A DNA stretch of 64,000 nt from UBA1764 sp045642565 (GTDB taxonomy: Bacteria > Bacillota > Clostridia > Peptostreptococcales > Anaerovoracaceae). The stretch lies in the NCBI GenBank assembly GCA_045642565.1, contig JAZUJE010000017.1, positions 3,197 through 67,196 of the forward strand, read 5' to 3'. The notes beneath the pieces are model-generated. The model was not told the origin of the DNA, made no database searches, and was given only the letters and a program-made list of their open reading frames with translations. Each line of letters begins with the position of its first letter. Position 1 is the stretch's first letter. This document shows positions 52,091-61,487 of this stretch, in pieces. The translations under genes were made by a program, and so were the position numbers.

Positions 52091-52432
52091 CTAACCTGGT
52101 GGCCAAGACATCTTTCTCTTTCCTAGTACATGGAAATGCAAATGCTGCACAGTTTGATCTCCGTCCTCGCCACAATTAATAGCCACCCTGTATCCGTTTG
52201 TAATACCCTGGGCTTTAGCTATATCTTTAATTTTCAGCAAAATATGAGCTAAAACCTCAGCATCTTCAGCTTGCGTCATATCCAATGAAGCAATATGCTT
52301 CTTCGGAACAACCAAGAAATGTATCGGAGCCTGAGGATTTACATCATTAAAGGCATAGATTAAATCATCTTCATAAACCTTTGTTGATGGGATTTCGCCG
52401 GAAATAATTTTACAAAATAAGCAATCGTCCAT
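52091..52432 (-). CDS. HIT-family nucleotide-binding protein
   Basis: 113 residues. CLFCKIISGEIPSTKVYEDD, HFLVVPKKHIASLDM and the histidine triad HLHFHVLGKRKMSWPPG, as in HinT. It hydrolyses adenosine phosphoramidates. One-base overlap with mtaB. Confidence 0.95.
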   Translation of the reverse strand: MDDCLFCKIISGEIPSTKVYEDDLIYAFNDVNPQAPIHFLVVPKKHIASLDMTQAEDAEVLAHILLKIKDIAKAQGITNGYRVAINCGEDGDQTVQHLHFHVLGKRKMSWPPG

Positions 52433-53670
52433 TATTTCTCCTTTCCTAAAACGCCATCTTTATATATGTCGGTCACAATTATATCAATGAATGTATTTAT
52501 TATATCATTTTTAGCTGATTTAAAGTATACATCGGTGTAATTTGAAGCATGCCCATGGTAATAACCATCAAGTTCGCGTTCAACTAAAACCCTTTGGACC
52601 GTTCCAATCATCTCTTTCCTGAATGAGAACGAGGCAACTTCACCGGCAGCAATCAATTTCTTATTGCGTTCTTTCTTTTCTGCCGGAGGAATTTGATTTT
52701 CCATTAATGCAGCTTTCGTAAAAAGTCGCTTTGAATACGGAAAAGCATGAACATGCAAGAACTTTGCTTTGGATATCAAACTAATGCTTGCCTGTAAATC
52801 ATCTTCCGTTTCTCCGGGGAATCCGGCAATTATATCCGTCGTAATACCAAATAATGGGTCGTAATCACGGCAAACATTAACAATATTTAGATATTCTGCA
52901 GATGTATAATGCCGGTTCATTGCAGCTATAATGCTGTCACTTCCACTTTGAGCAGATAAATGGAAGTGATGACAAAGCTTATCATATTTTAATAAGGATT
53001 TAACATACTCAGCGTCAACCACGGTAGGTTCTAAGGAACCAAATCTTATTCTGAAATCACCTTCAATGTTGTTTAAGGCCCTGATTACAGTTTCAACACC
53101 GCCTTCATAAAGAGCTGTATTTATTCCGGTCAAAACTATTTCTTTATAGCCCGCTGAAATTAAGTCTTTTGCTTCACTAATTATGTCAGAAATAGGCTTT
53201 GAACTTATTTTGTTTCTTGCATAAGGAATTACACAATACGAACAAAACCTGTTACATCCGGTTTGTATTTGTATCATTGCCCTTGTACGCGATTCAGGAT
53301 CAAAGGCTAATATTCGGCAATCCGGAGTTCTTTCTATCCCAAGCAATTCAAATACCTTCTCCTTATCGTTGGTACCAAGAATATAATCAATTTCAGGCAT
53401 ATTTTCGAGCTCTGCCCTGTTAGTTTCAGGATAACAACCCATAACAATAAGCTTAGCATTTGGATTTTGTTTTTTCATCCGTCTAATATATTGACGAGAT
53501 TTTCTATCGGCAAGTCTTGTCACGGTACAAGTATTTACTATGTACACATCAGCTATTTCATTTTCTGATACAACAAACCATGCTGCAGCTTTAAATTCTT
53601 CTGCAAGCTTATAACTTTCATATTGATTTACCCTGCATCCAAGTGTATAGAATGCGACTTTTTTATTCAT
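52432..53670 (-). CDS. mtaB: tRNA t6A37 methylthiotransferase MtaB
   Basis: 412 residues from ATG 53670 ([20 protein letters not shown]); the longer frame starts at a TTG inside the -10 box. N-terminal MTTase domain with three cysteines ([31 protein letters not shown]), radical [23 protein letters not shown] and a C-terminal TRAM-like part. It makes ms2t6A in tRNAs. The ATG lies six bases after TATAAT, so the mRNA may be leaderless. Confidence 0.93.
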   Translation of the reverse strand: MNKKVAFYTLGCRVNQYESYKLAEEFKAAAWFVVSENEIADVYIVNTCTVTRLADRKSRQYIRRMKKQNPNAKLIVMGCYPETNRAELENMPEIDYILGTNDKEKVFELLGIERTPDCRILAFDPESRTRAMIQIQTGCNRFCSYCVIPYARNKISSKPISDIISEAKDLISAGYKEIVLTGINTALYEGGVETVIRALNNIEGDFRIRFGSLEPTVVDAEYVKSLLKYDKLCHHFHLSAQSGSDSIIAAMNRHYTSAEYLNIVNVCRDYDPLFGITTDIIAGFPGETEDDLQASISLISKAKFLHVHAFPYSKRLFTKAALMENQIPPAEKKERNKKLIAAGEVASFSFRKEMIGTVQRVLVERELDGYYHGHASNYTDVYFKSAKNDIINTFIDIIVTDIYKDGVLGKEK

Positions 53671-53676
53671 ACCTAA

Positions 53677-53682
53677 ATTATA
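53677..53682 (-). promoter_or_regulatory. -10 box of a predicted leaderless transcript for mtaB
   Basis: TATAAT ends six bases before the mtaB ATG; the gap TTAGGT is too short for a normal ribosome-binding-site spacing. Confidence 0.6.
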
Positions 53683-53693
53683 CAAAAAATCTC

Positions 53694-53722
53694 TTGAATA
53701 TAAAAGAAATAACGATTATAAT
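53694..53722 (+). promoter_or_regulatory. Promoter of rpsU
   Basis: TTGAAT (53694-53699), 17-base spacer, TATAAT (53717-53722), about 58 bases before the rpsU ATG. It is back-to-back with the mtaB promoter. Confidence 0.7.
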
Positions 53723-53780
53723 TATTGCTGTTATAGATGAATTGCCAACGGCATTCACGAAGTAAGGAGGTGAAACCAGA

Positions 53781-53963
53781 ATGGCACAGATAATCGTTAA
53801 AGAAGGCGAAAATCTTGAAAATGCTCTTAAGAGATTCAAGCGTTCTTGTGCTAGAGATGGCGTCATGGCCGAGCTCAGAAAAAGAGAATGCTACGAAAAG
53901 CCAAGCGTAAGACGCAAGAAAAAGTCTGAAGCTGCTCGTAAGAAGGCTACAAAGAGATATTAA
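53781..53963 (+). CDS. rpsU: 30S ribosomal protein S21
   Basis: 60 residues, basic. [20 protein letters not shown] and [20 protein letters not shown] are S21 hallmarks, with a C-terminal [27 protein letters not shown] is a near-perfect ribosome binding site. Single gene with its own promoter and terminator. Confidence 0.97.
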   Translation: MAQIIVKEGENLENALKRFKRSCARDGVMAELRKRECYEKPSVRRKKKSEAARKKATKRY

Positions 53964-53972
53964 TCGCAAAAG

Positions 53973-53999
53973 AAAATCGAAGGCTAAGCCTTCGATTTT
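53973..53999. terminator. Terminator between rpsU and prmA, probably bidirectional
   Basis: A 12-bp stem (AAAATCGAAGGC / GCCTTCGATTTT), loop TAA, T run to the right and A-rich on the left; convergent genes end on both sides. Confidence 0.88.
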
Positions 54000-54878
54000 T
54001 TATTTGCAATATTGTGCAGCAATTGCGCACCACCCATTTTCGTGAATCACTTCAAGTATAGTGAAGCCCGCATTTATAACCGCCTGTTTAACAATATTTT
54101 CTTGTTCATCTAATACCCCGCTGGTTATATAATAAGCCTCGGATTTACAGTGTTTTGCCACATCGTTTGATAACATAATCACTAAATCTGCAAGTAAATT
54201 TGCTACCACAATATTTGCTTTATAATTTAAGCCTTTAGTCAAATCGCCTTCTCTGACATCCAAAATGTTACGACAATTATTCAATTCAGCATTTCGCTTT
54301 GTCATCTCCACTGCATCTGCATCCAAATCAACCGCTAAAACATTTGAAGCCCCAAATTTTGCAGCTACAATTGACAATATTCCTGTACCGCAACCCACAT
54401 CCAGCACACTGTCATTTGGCTCAACATATTTTTCAACTAATCTTGCGCACATTGCCGTAGTTGGATGTGTTCCGGTACCAAATGCCATTCCAGGATCTAT
54501 TTCAATTACAGTTTCATCACTATTTGGCTCATATTCTCGCCACAATGGTTTAACAACTATCTTCTCACTAATCTTGGATGGTATAAAAAACTCTTCCCAC
54601 TTGTGAAGCCAATCTTGATCATCAACAATTGCAGTGCTGATGTCATACTTCTTCATAAATTCTGGTATAACGTATGCTACATCTCGATACATGCTGACAC
54701 ATGATCCCTTGTTTAAATTACTTAAAACATCCGGATTAATTTCATTATCCATATCTAAATATTTAGAATCACGCGGATCACTAATGGCAATATCTGTGAT
54801 ATCATTAAACGCCAAAAGCTCGACAAGAGAGTCGAGCTTTTCAGGCGAAGTAAATATTTTAATTTCTTTATACTGCAT
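54000..54878 (-). CDS. prmA: Ribosomal protein L11 methyltransferase
   Basis: 292 residues. SAM-dependent methyltransferase core: EIDPGMAFGTGTHPTTAMCA, DSVLDVGCGTGILSIVAAKF, NIVVANLLADLVIMLSND. It trimethylates L11. Last gene of the heat-shock operon, overlapping dnaJ by one base, a common arrangement in Firmicutes. Confidence 0.94.
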   Translation of the reverse strand: MQYKEIKIFTSPEKLDSLVELLAFNDITDIAISDPRDSKYLDMDNEINPDVLSNLNKGSCVSMYRDVAYVIPEFMKKYDISTAIVDDQDWLHKWEEFFIPSKISEKIVVKPLWREYEPNSDETVIEIDPGMAFGTGTHPTTAMCARLVEKYVEPNDSVLDVGCGTGILSIVAAKFGASNVLAVDLDADAVEMTKRNAELNNCRNILDVREGDLTKGLNYKANIVVANLLADLVIMLSNDVAKHCKSEAYYITSGVLDEQENIVKQAVINAGFTILEVIHENGWCAIAAQYCK

Positions 54879-56026
54879 TAACTAAACAAATCCTTTAATG
54901 TATCAGAAAAACGTTTTCTGCGGCTATATCCCTCAAGTGTTTTGGTTTCACCAAATTGCTTAATCAAAGTTTTTTGTTCTGAATTAAGCTTTGTCGGAAC
55001 TTCAAGGCTAACCTTAACATATAAATCTCCAGGTCTGCCGGAGCGAACATTTTTAACGCCTTTTCCTTTTACTCTTAATACCGTACCTGGTTGTGTTCCG
55101 GCAGGAACTTTACACGAAAGCTTTTCAGAAAGTCCCGGAACAGTAATTTCATCTCCCAAAGCAGCCTGAGTAAATGTAATTGGAACTTCAATCCAAAGGT
55201 CATCGCCTCGTCTGTCAAAAATATTCGAGTTCATTACATTCAGCACAATGTATAAATCGCCTACGGCCCCACCATTACTTCCTGGTTGACCCTGACCACG
55301 AATTGGAATAACAGAATCGCTATCTACACCGGCAGGAATATCAACTGTAATATTAACTGTCTTACGCACTTTGCCAGATCCATTGCAGCAAGAACATGGT
55401 TTTTCAATAATTGTGCCACTGCCGCCACAACGAGAACAAGTTCTCGTGCTTTGAAATGTACCAAACGGAGTCTGTTGATTAGAAACAACACTACCGCGGC
55501 CACCACAATCAGGACAGGTCTTTTTTCCCGCGCCTTTAGCCGCTCCGGAACCATTACACTCGTCACATACGACATCCTTAGTCAATCTTATTTCTTTTTT
55601 GCAACCAAAAACTGCATCCTCAAAAGAAATATTCATGGACTTTTGAATATCTGCGCCACGTCGCGGACCGGTACGTCTTGATGATCCACCACCAAAACCT
55701 CCAAAGCCTCCGCCAAACATATTAAATATGTCATCAAAGCCAAAGCCTTCGCCACCAAAGCCCCCAAATCCACCGCCATTAAATCCAGCATTCGGGTCTA
55801 TTCCGGCAAATCCGAAACGGTCATATTTTTCTTTTTTATCTGGATCTGAAAGCACAGAATATGCTTCATTTACTTCTTTAAACTTTTCTTCAGCAGCTTT
55901 ATCACCAGGATTTCTATCTGGATGATATTTCATTGCCATCTTTCGAAAAGCAGATTTAATTTCGGTATCTGAAGCACCCTTTTCTATACCTAAGACCTCG
56001 TAATAATCTCGCTTATCTTCTGCCAT
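54878..56026 (-). CDS. dnaJ: Chaperone protein DnaJ
   Basis: 382 residues. J domain ([23 protein letters not shown] in [12 protein letters not shown]), Gly/Phe region with GGFGGFGG, four zinc repeats ([32 protein letters not shown]) and C-terminal substrate domain. It stimulates DnaK. One-base overlaps with dnaK and prmA. Confidence 0.97.
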   Translation of the reverse strand: MAEDKRDYYEVLGIEKGASDTEIKSAFRKMAMKYHPDRNPGDKAAEEKFKEVNEAYSVLSDPDKKEKYDRFGFAGIDPNAGFNGGGFGGFGGEGFGFDDIFNMFGGGFGGFGGGSSRRTGPRRGADIQKSMNISFEDAVFGCKKEIRLTKDVVCDECNGSGAAKGAGKKTCPDCGGRGSVVSNQQTPFGTFQSTRTCSRCGGSGTIIEKPCSCCNGSGKVRKTVNITVDIPAGVDSDSVIPIRGQGQPGSNGGAVGDLYIVLNVMNSNIFDRRGDDLWIEVPITFTQAALGDEITVPGLSEKLSCKVPAGTQPGTVLRVKGKGVKNVRSGRPGDLYVKVSLEVPTKLNSEQKTLIKQFGETKTLEGYSRRKRFSDTLKDLFS

Positions 56027-57894
56027 TACTTATCATCAACTACTTCAAAATCTGCATCTACAACATTATCAGGATTTGGGCCTGCTGATTGCTGGTTAGC
56101 ACCTGCGCCCATATTTGGAGCTGCTCCGGCAGCCCCTTGTTGAGCCTGAGCCTGAGCTTGTGCTTGTTCGTAAAGCTTTGTTGACATTACATGGAACTCT
56201 TGTGTCAAGGCTTCAGTCTTAGCTTTAATATCCTCAACATCATTGCCTTCAAGTGATTTTTGTAAATCTCCTTTTGCTTTTGTAATCTTACTTACCTCAT
56301 CAGCAGAAAGTTTACCTTCAAGCTCTTTAAGGTTCTTCTCTGTCTCATATACAAGGGTCTCAGCCTGATTACGAGCTTCAATATCTTCTTTCTTCTTCTT
56401 ATCAGCTTCAGCAAATTCTTCTGCTTCTTTTACTTTCTGCTTAATTTCATCTTCAGAAAGCTTAGAAGAAGATGTAATTGTAATTCTTTGTTCTTTACCA
56501 GTACCAAGATCTTTAGCACTTACACTTACAATACCATTTGCATCAATATCAAATGTAACTTCAATCTGAGGAACCCCACGTGGAGCTGCAGGAATACCTG
56601 TAAGTTGGAATCTTCCTAATGTGATATTATCAGCAGCCATCTGACGTTCACCTTGCATTACATGTATATCAACTGCAGACTGGTTATCAGCAGCTGTGGA
56701 GAAAATCTGGCTTTTCTTTGTTGGAATAGTTGTATTTCTTTCAATAAGTCTTGTAGCCACACCGCCTAAAGTTTCAATAGAAAGTGAAAGTGGTGTTACA
56801 TCAAGAAGTAATACATCCTTAACCTCACCAGTCAAAACTCCGGCCTGAATAGCAGCACCTACTGATACACATTCATCAGGGTTAATTCCTTTGAAAGGTT
56901 CTTTTCCTGTAACATTTTTAACAGCATCTTGTACTGCAGGAATTCTTGTTGAACCACCAACTAAGATAACCTTATTAAGGTCGCTCATAGTTACCCCTGC
57001 ATCAGACATTGCTTTCTTCATTGGATCTATTGTTCTTGAAACAAGATCAGATGTGAGCTGATCAAACTTAGCTCTTGTGATGTCCATATTAAGATGAAGT
57101 GGCCCATCAGCATTTACTGTAATGAATGGAAGATTTACATTTGTTGTCTGACTTGATGAAAGCTCTTTTTTTGCTTTTTCTGCAGCTTCTTTAAGTCTTT
57201 GAAGAGACATTTTGTCTGCACGCAAATCTACTCCATTTTCTTTTGCAAACTGATCTGCCATAAAATTCATGAGAGCGTTATCAAAATCATCGCCACCGAG
57301 CTTTGTATCACCATTTGTAGCAAGTACTTCAAATACGCCATCACCAATATCAAGAATTGATACATCGAATGTACCACCACCAAGGTCGTATACCATTATC
57401 TTCTGGTTGCCATCTTCCTTATCAAGTCCATATGCAAAAGCAGCAGCTGTCGGTTCGTTTACGATTCTCTTTACATCTAAGCCTGCAATTGTACCGGCAT
57501 CTTTAGTAGCCTGCTTTTGAGCATCGCTAAAATATGCAGGAACTGTGATTACTGCTTCTGTAACCTTTTCACCAAGATAACTTTCTGCATCAGTTTTTAA
57601 TTTTGTAAGAATCATTGCAGAAATGTCTTGAGGAGTATAATCTTTGCCATCTATGGATACTTTATAATCGCTACCCATATGTCTCTTAATTGAAGAGATT
57701 GTTCTATCCGGATTTGTGATAGCCTGTCTCTTTGCAGTTTCACCTACAAGTCTTTCGCCTGATTTTGTAAAACCAACTATAGATGGGGTTGTTCTATTAC
57801 CCTCTGCATTTGCAATAACGGTTGGTTCGCCACCTTCAAGAACTGATACGCAGCTATTTGTTGTTCCTAAATCGATTCCTATTACTTTTCCCAT
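56026..57894 (-). CDS. dnaK: Chaperone protein DnaK (Hsp70)
   Basis: 622 residues. Nucleotide-binding domain start [56 protein letters not shown]; substrate domain after the linker [20 protein letters not shown]; Gln/Ala-rich tail ([11 protein letters not shown]) and acidic end [10 protein letters not shown]. Folds proteins with DnaJ and GrpE. Confidence 0.97.
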   Translation of the reverse strand: MGKVIGIDLGTTNSCVSVLEGGEPTVIANAEGNRTTPSIVGFTKSGERLVGETAKRQAITNPDRTISSIKRHMGSDYKVSIDGKDYTPQDISAMILTKLKTDAESYLGEKVTEAVITVPAYFSDAQKQATKDAGTIAGLDVKRIVNEPTAAAFAYGLDKEDGNQKIMVYDLGGGTFDVSILDIGDGVFEVLATNGDTKLGGDDFDNALMNFMADQFAKENGVDLRADKMSLQRLKEAAEKAKKELSSSQTTNVNLPFITVNADGPLHLNMDITRAKFDQLTSDLVSRTIDPMKKAMSDAGVTMSDLNKVILVGGSTRIPAVQDAVKNVTGKEPFKGINPDECVSVGAAIQAGVLTGEVKDVLLLDVTPLSLSIETLGGVATRLIERNTTIPTKKSQIFSTAADNQSAVDIHVMQGERQMAADNITLGRFQLTGIPAAPRGVPQIEVTFDIDANGIVSVSAKDLGTGKEQRITITSSSKLSEDEIKQKVKEAEEFAEADKKKKEDIEARNQAETLVYETEKNLKELEGKLSADEVSKITKAKGDLQKSLEGNDVEDIKAKTEALTQEFHVMSTKLYEQAQAQAQAQQGAAGAAPNMGAGANQQSAGPNPDNVVDADFEVVDDK

Positions 57895-57909
57895 TTTTCT
57901 ACCTCTTTA

Positions 57910-58440
57910 CTATTGTGATACTACGACCATTGCCGGTCTAATTACTTTACTATTTAAAATATATCCCTTTTGAAGAACCTTTGTTACAATCCCAGAATCT
58001 ACACCTTCAGCAGTTTCTGTCATAACCGCACTGTGAAATGCAGGATCAAAAGTTTTATTTAGTGCATCAATTTCTTTCACATTATTCTTTTCAAGCAAAT
58101 CATTTAATTGCTTGAAAATTAATTGCATACCTTCAGCAAACTTATCTTCCGGCTGAGCTGTCTGCATAGCCCTTTCAAAATTATCGATAACATCGAGAAT
58201 TTGAAGAACAATCTTTTCATTAGCATAAGCATAAATATCAGCCTTTTCGGTTTCGCTTCTTCTTCTGAAGTTTTGGAAGTCTGCAGAAAGTCTTAAAAAC
58301 TTTGTTTGAAGATCTTCATCCTCCGGTTTAGCTTGAGTTTCATTAGTTTCTGCAGCTTTTTCTTCTGGAATTTCTTCTTTAGATTCTTCAGGCGTGGCTT
58401 CCGTTACCTTTTCTTCATCTTTTTTGATTTCTTCTGCCAT
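57910..58440 (-). CDS. grpE: Nucleotide exchange factor GrpE
   Basis: 176 residues. Acidic coiled N-terminus (EEIKKDEEKVTEATPEESKE), then FLRLSADFQNFRRRSETEKA and the beta domain GIVTKVLQKGYILNSKVIRP. One-base overlap with hrcA; sixteen bases before dnaK. Confidence 0.95.
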   Translation of the reverse strand: MAEEIKKDEEKVTEATPEESKEEIPEEKAAETNETQAKPEDEDLQTKFLRLSADFQNFRRRSETEKADIYAYANEKIVLQILDVIDNFERAMQTAQPEDKFAEGMQLIFKQLNDLLEKNNVKEIDALNKTFDPAFHSAVMTETAEGVDSGIVTKVLQKGYILNSKVIRPAMVVVSQ

Positions 58441-59477
58441 TACTCTTCAGGCTCCTTAATTTCAAATGTCTCACTAATATTTTCTGATATATATTTTATT
58501 ACAGAGCTGATTTCTCCATATTTCATGCGTTTTGGACCAATTACACCAAGTTTACCAACAAGTTTTCCATTAACCTTGTAATCAGCTGTTATCAGTGATA
58601 CATCTTGCATATCGTCAGAATTTTCATCACCAATTGTAATAACTAATCCATCATCTCTGTTAACAATAACCTCTTTTAAGTGGTCTTTATTTTCAAGCAA
58701 CTGTAAAAAACTTTTACTTTTAGCTACATCACCACTATATTCCGGAAGTTCAAATACATTTGAATAACCATTCATATACAAATCAACATCCAGCATTTTT
58801 TCCAGAGTCTTCATAAAGCTCGGAACAACATCCTTTGCAAGGCTTGATAATGAACTCATATCATTTTGAAAATCTTTAACAATATCCGCTGCCATAATAG
58901 CACTGATTGTTTTCCCTTTATAATTATGGGTCATAACCTTGGACATTAATTCAAGATTCTCTTCTGTATAATTCGATGTTAGCCTTATAGCTTTATTTAG
59001 AACCTTTCCTTTTTCTGAAACAAGCATAAGTACAACTGTATGCTCATCAACAGGCAAAAACTGAATATACTTCAATTTATTTTCGTTCACTCTTGGCGTT
59101 ATTGCGAACGACGTTAAATTTGTCATTTCAGAAAGCAATTCAGCAGCATGCTCGATAGTACTATCAAGCTCAGTTCGTGTTTCTGATAATTTTTCTTTAA
59201 TCGCAGCTTGTCTTTCTTCAGGAAGATCACTAGTATCCATTAGCCGATCTACATATAATCTATATGCTTTATCGGATGGAACACGTCCGGCAGAGGTATG
59301 TGGATGAGTCAGATAACCCATTTCCTCCAAATCGGACATTTCGTTTCTAATAGTCGCCGGAGAAATTCCCATATCATGACTCTTAGAAAGTGTTCGGCTT
59401 CCCACAGGTTCACCTGTCGAAATAAAATCTGCGATTATGGCCTGCAAAATTTGCAGTTTTCTTTCATTTAAATCCAT
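58440..59477 (-). CDS. hrcA: Heat-inducible transcription repressor HrcA
   Basis: 345 residues. N-terminal winged helix (LNERKLQILQAIIADFISTG, SPATIRNEMSDLEEMGYLTH) and HrcA core (HPHTSAGRVPSDKAYRLYVD). It represses its own operon by binding CIRCE just upstream; GroEL dependence is known for the family. Confidence 0.96.
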   Translation of the reverse strand: MDLNERKLQILQAIIADFISTGEPVGSRTLSKSHDMGISPATIRNEMSDLEEMGYLTHPHTSAGRVPSDKAYRLYVDRLMDTSDLPEERQAAIKEKLSETRTELDSTIEHAAELLSEMTNLTSFAITPRVNENKLKYIQFLPVDEHTVVLMLVSEKGKVLNKAIRLTSNYTEENLELMSKVMTHNYKGKTISAIMAADIVKDFQNDMSSLSSLAKDVVPSFMKTLEKMLDVDLYMNGYSNVFELPEYSGDVAKSKSFLQLLENKDHLKEVIVNRDDGLVITIGDENSDDMQDVSLITADYKVNGKLVGKLGVIGPKRMKYGEISSVIKYISENISETFEIKEPEE

Positions 59478-59491
59478 ATTATCTCTTTCTT

Positions 59492-59520
59492 GTTAGCACT
59501 CCTTTAATTTGAGTGCTAAC
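59492..59520 (-). promoter_or_regulatory. CIRCE operator (HrcA binding site)
   Basis: Perfect TTAGCACTC (59493-59501), nine bases, GAGTGCTAA (59511-59519), extended by one more pair (59492/59520). It lies between the hrcA promoter and the hrcA start codon, in the transcribed leader. Confidence 0.97.
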
Positions 59521-59529
59521 ACCTATATA

Positions 59530-59558
59530 AATATAGTCCTTTAATCCTATAAAGTCAA
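59530..59558 (-). promoter_or_regulatory. Promoter of the hrcA-grpE-dnaK-dnaJ-prmA operon
   Basis: TTGACT (59553-59558), 17-base spacer, TATATT (59530-59535) on the minus strand, ten bases upstream of CIRCE. Confidence 0.75.
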
Positions 59559-59578
59559 CAAGTTTTCCTACATTATGT

Positions 59579-59584
59579 TATAAT
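59579..59584 (+). promoter_or_regulatory. -10 box of a predicted leaderless transcript for glgB
   Basis: TATAAT ends eight bases before ATG 59593, no ribosome binding site. The likely -35 region (TCAACA, 59555-59560) lies over the hrcA -35 box on the other strand. Confidence 0.55.
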
Positions 59585-59592
59585 TATTTGAT

Positions 59593-61485
59593 ATGAAAAT
59601 CAGTGATGAATTAGACAAAAAATTACTTTACCTTTTTAACGAAGGTAAGTATTACAATGCATATAATCTTTTTGGTTCTCATTTAGAAAATGAGGGAACC
59701 CGTTTTACTGTATGGGCTCCGGGAGCCAAGTCTGTTTTTGTTGTAGGACCTTTCTCAAAATGGGTGGAAAATTCAGAATACCAACTGAAACCCGTTGATA
59801 ATTCAGGGGTTTGGACAACTTTTGTAAATAAAAAGCTGCTCGGGAAAACCTACAAATACTCCATTACTTCTGCAAAAGGCAAAAAACTCCCTTTAAAAGC
59901 AGATCCTTATGCAGTTTATGCAGAGAAAAGACCAAATACTGCTTCTATAGTTCACGAAATTAAATTTAATTGGTCCGATGATGAGTGGATTGAAAAAAGA
60001 AATAAAACTAATCATTTCCGTATGCCAAAGAATATATATGAAGTACATTTTGGCTCATGGAAAAGAACGGATAACGAGGACAAAGAAAATAATTTCTATA
60101 CATATAGGCAGTTAGCAAAAGAATTAATCCCCTATGTAAAAAAGATGGGTTACACACATATAGAAATCCTTCCAATTATGGAACATCCTTTTGATGGTTC
60201 TTGGGGATACCAAACAACAGGTTATTACGCTGCTACGTCACGTTATGGAAAACCTGAAGATTTAATGTACTTCATCAATAAAGCTCACAATTCAGGAATT
60301 GGCATAATTCTCGATTGGGCTGCTGGCCATTTTTGTCTAGATGAACACGGACTTGCAAGCTTTAATGGTGAAATGCTGTATGAAAATGAAATTCATCCAA
60401 ACTGGGGAACCGGAAAATTCGATTTTGGTAGGCCTCAAGTAAAAAGCTTCCTTTTATCTAATGCAATGTTTTGGCTTAAAGAATTTCATGCTGATGGTAT
60501 CAGAGTGGATGGAGTTTCTTCTATGCTTTATCTAAATTTTGGTGTAGACGATCCAAAATTAAGAAAGTTTAATAAAAATGGTGATGAAGGAAATCTGGAA
60601 GCGATTGAGTTTTTTAAAGAACTTGCCAATATGGTAGGCCAATATTGTCCAGGCACAATGATGATTGCAGAAGAATCAACTGCGTGGCCAATGGTCACCT
60701 ACCCTCCAAATGATGGCGGATTAGGATTCCATTATAAATGGGATATGGGATGGATGCACGACACACTAAATTATATAAGCGCAGATTTCCCATATCGCGA
60801 CAATTGCCATAATTTGCTTAACTTTTCAATGATGTATGCATATAGCGAAAACTTCATTCTTCCTTTCTCACATGATGAGGTTGTGCATGGAAAATGTTCA
60901 CTTATAGGAAGAATGCCTGGTGATAATTGGAGGAAGTTTGCTGGATTAAGAGCTTTAGCCTTGTACCAAATAACTCATCCCGGAGCAAAACTCAATTTCA
61001 TGGGAAATGAATTTGCACAGTTTATTGAATGGAGATTTTATGAAGGCTTGGAATTTTTCTTAACCGAACAATTCGAGACTCATAAAAAACACCAGGATTA
61101 CATCAAGGATCTTAATCGTATCTACAAAAAAGAAACAGCCCTTTGGGAATGTGACTTCGATTGGCAAGGTTTTGAGTGGATTGATGCAGATAATAGCAAG
61201 CAACAGATTTTGATATATATGAGAAAGTCTGAAGCTGCTAAAGAAAAACTTATAACTGCAATAAACTTTAGCATCAAACAATATGATGAATATAGAATAG
61301 GTGTTCCTGACAAGGGGACTTATAAAGAAATATTTAATTCGGACAAAACAGAATATGGCGGCAATAATTTTACAAATATCAAAAATGTAAAAGCTGAAAA
61401 AATACCATATCATGGGCAGCCTTATTCAGTAAAAGTAAGAATTCCAGCGTTAGGCGGATTAATAATAAAGAAAGCGAGTAGATAA
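59593..61485 (+). CDS. glgB: 1,4-alpha-glucan branching enzyme
   Basis: 630 residues. N-terminal CBM48 (LENEGTRFTVWAPGAKSVFV), GH13 barrel with HIEILPIMEHPFDGSWGYQT, ILDWAAGHF, ADGIRVDGVSSMLYLNF (nucleophile Asp), MMIAEESTAWP (acid Glu) and LPFSHDEVVHGK. It adds alpha-1,6 branches to glycogen. First gene of a glycogen operon, two bases before glgP. Confidence 0.96.
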   Translation: MKISDELDKKLLYLFNEGKYYNAYNLFGSHLENEGTRFTVWAPGAKSVFVVGPFSKWVENSEYQLKPVDNSGVWTTFVNKKLLGKTYKYSITSAKGKKLPLKADPYAVYAEKRPNTASIVHEIKFNWSDDEWIEKRNKTNHFRMPKNIYEVHFGSWKRTDNEDKENNFYTYRQLAKELIPYVKKMGYTHIEILPIMEHPFDGSWGYQTTGYYAATSRYGKPEDLMYFINKAHNSGIGIILDWAAGHFCLDEHGLASFNGEMLYENEIHPNWGTGKFDFGRPQVKSFLLSNAMFWLKEFHADGIRVDGVSSMLYLNFGVDDPKLRKFNKNGDEGNLEAIEFFKELANMVGQYCPGTMMIAEESTAWPMVTYPPNDGGLGFHYKWDMGWMHDTLNYISADFPYRDNCHNLLNFSMMYAYSENFILPFSHDEVVHGKCSLIGRMPGDNWRKFAGLRALALYQITHPGAKLNFMGNEFAQFIEWRFYEGLEFFLTEQFETHKKHQDYIKDLNRIYKKETALWECDFDWQGFEWIDADNSKQQILIYMRKSEAAKEKLITAINFSIKQYDEYRIGVPDKGTYKEIFNSDKTEYGGNNFTNIKNVKAEKIPYHGQPYSVKVRIPALGGLIIKKASR

Positions 61486-61487
61486 AC

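Noticed and set aside
53671..53685. Start of MtaB at the upstream TTG (53685)
   Set aside because: The TTG overlaps the perfect -10 box TATAAT; family members begin near [12 protein letters not shown], so ATG 53670 was chosen.
55286..55681. Long open frames on the opposite strand of dnaJ, dnaK and hnd genes
   Set aside because: They follow the codon periodicity of the real genes, have no ribosome binding sites and no recognisable domains; shadows.
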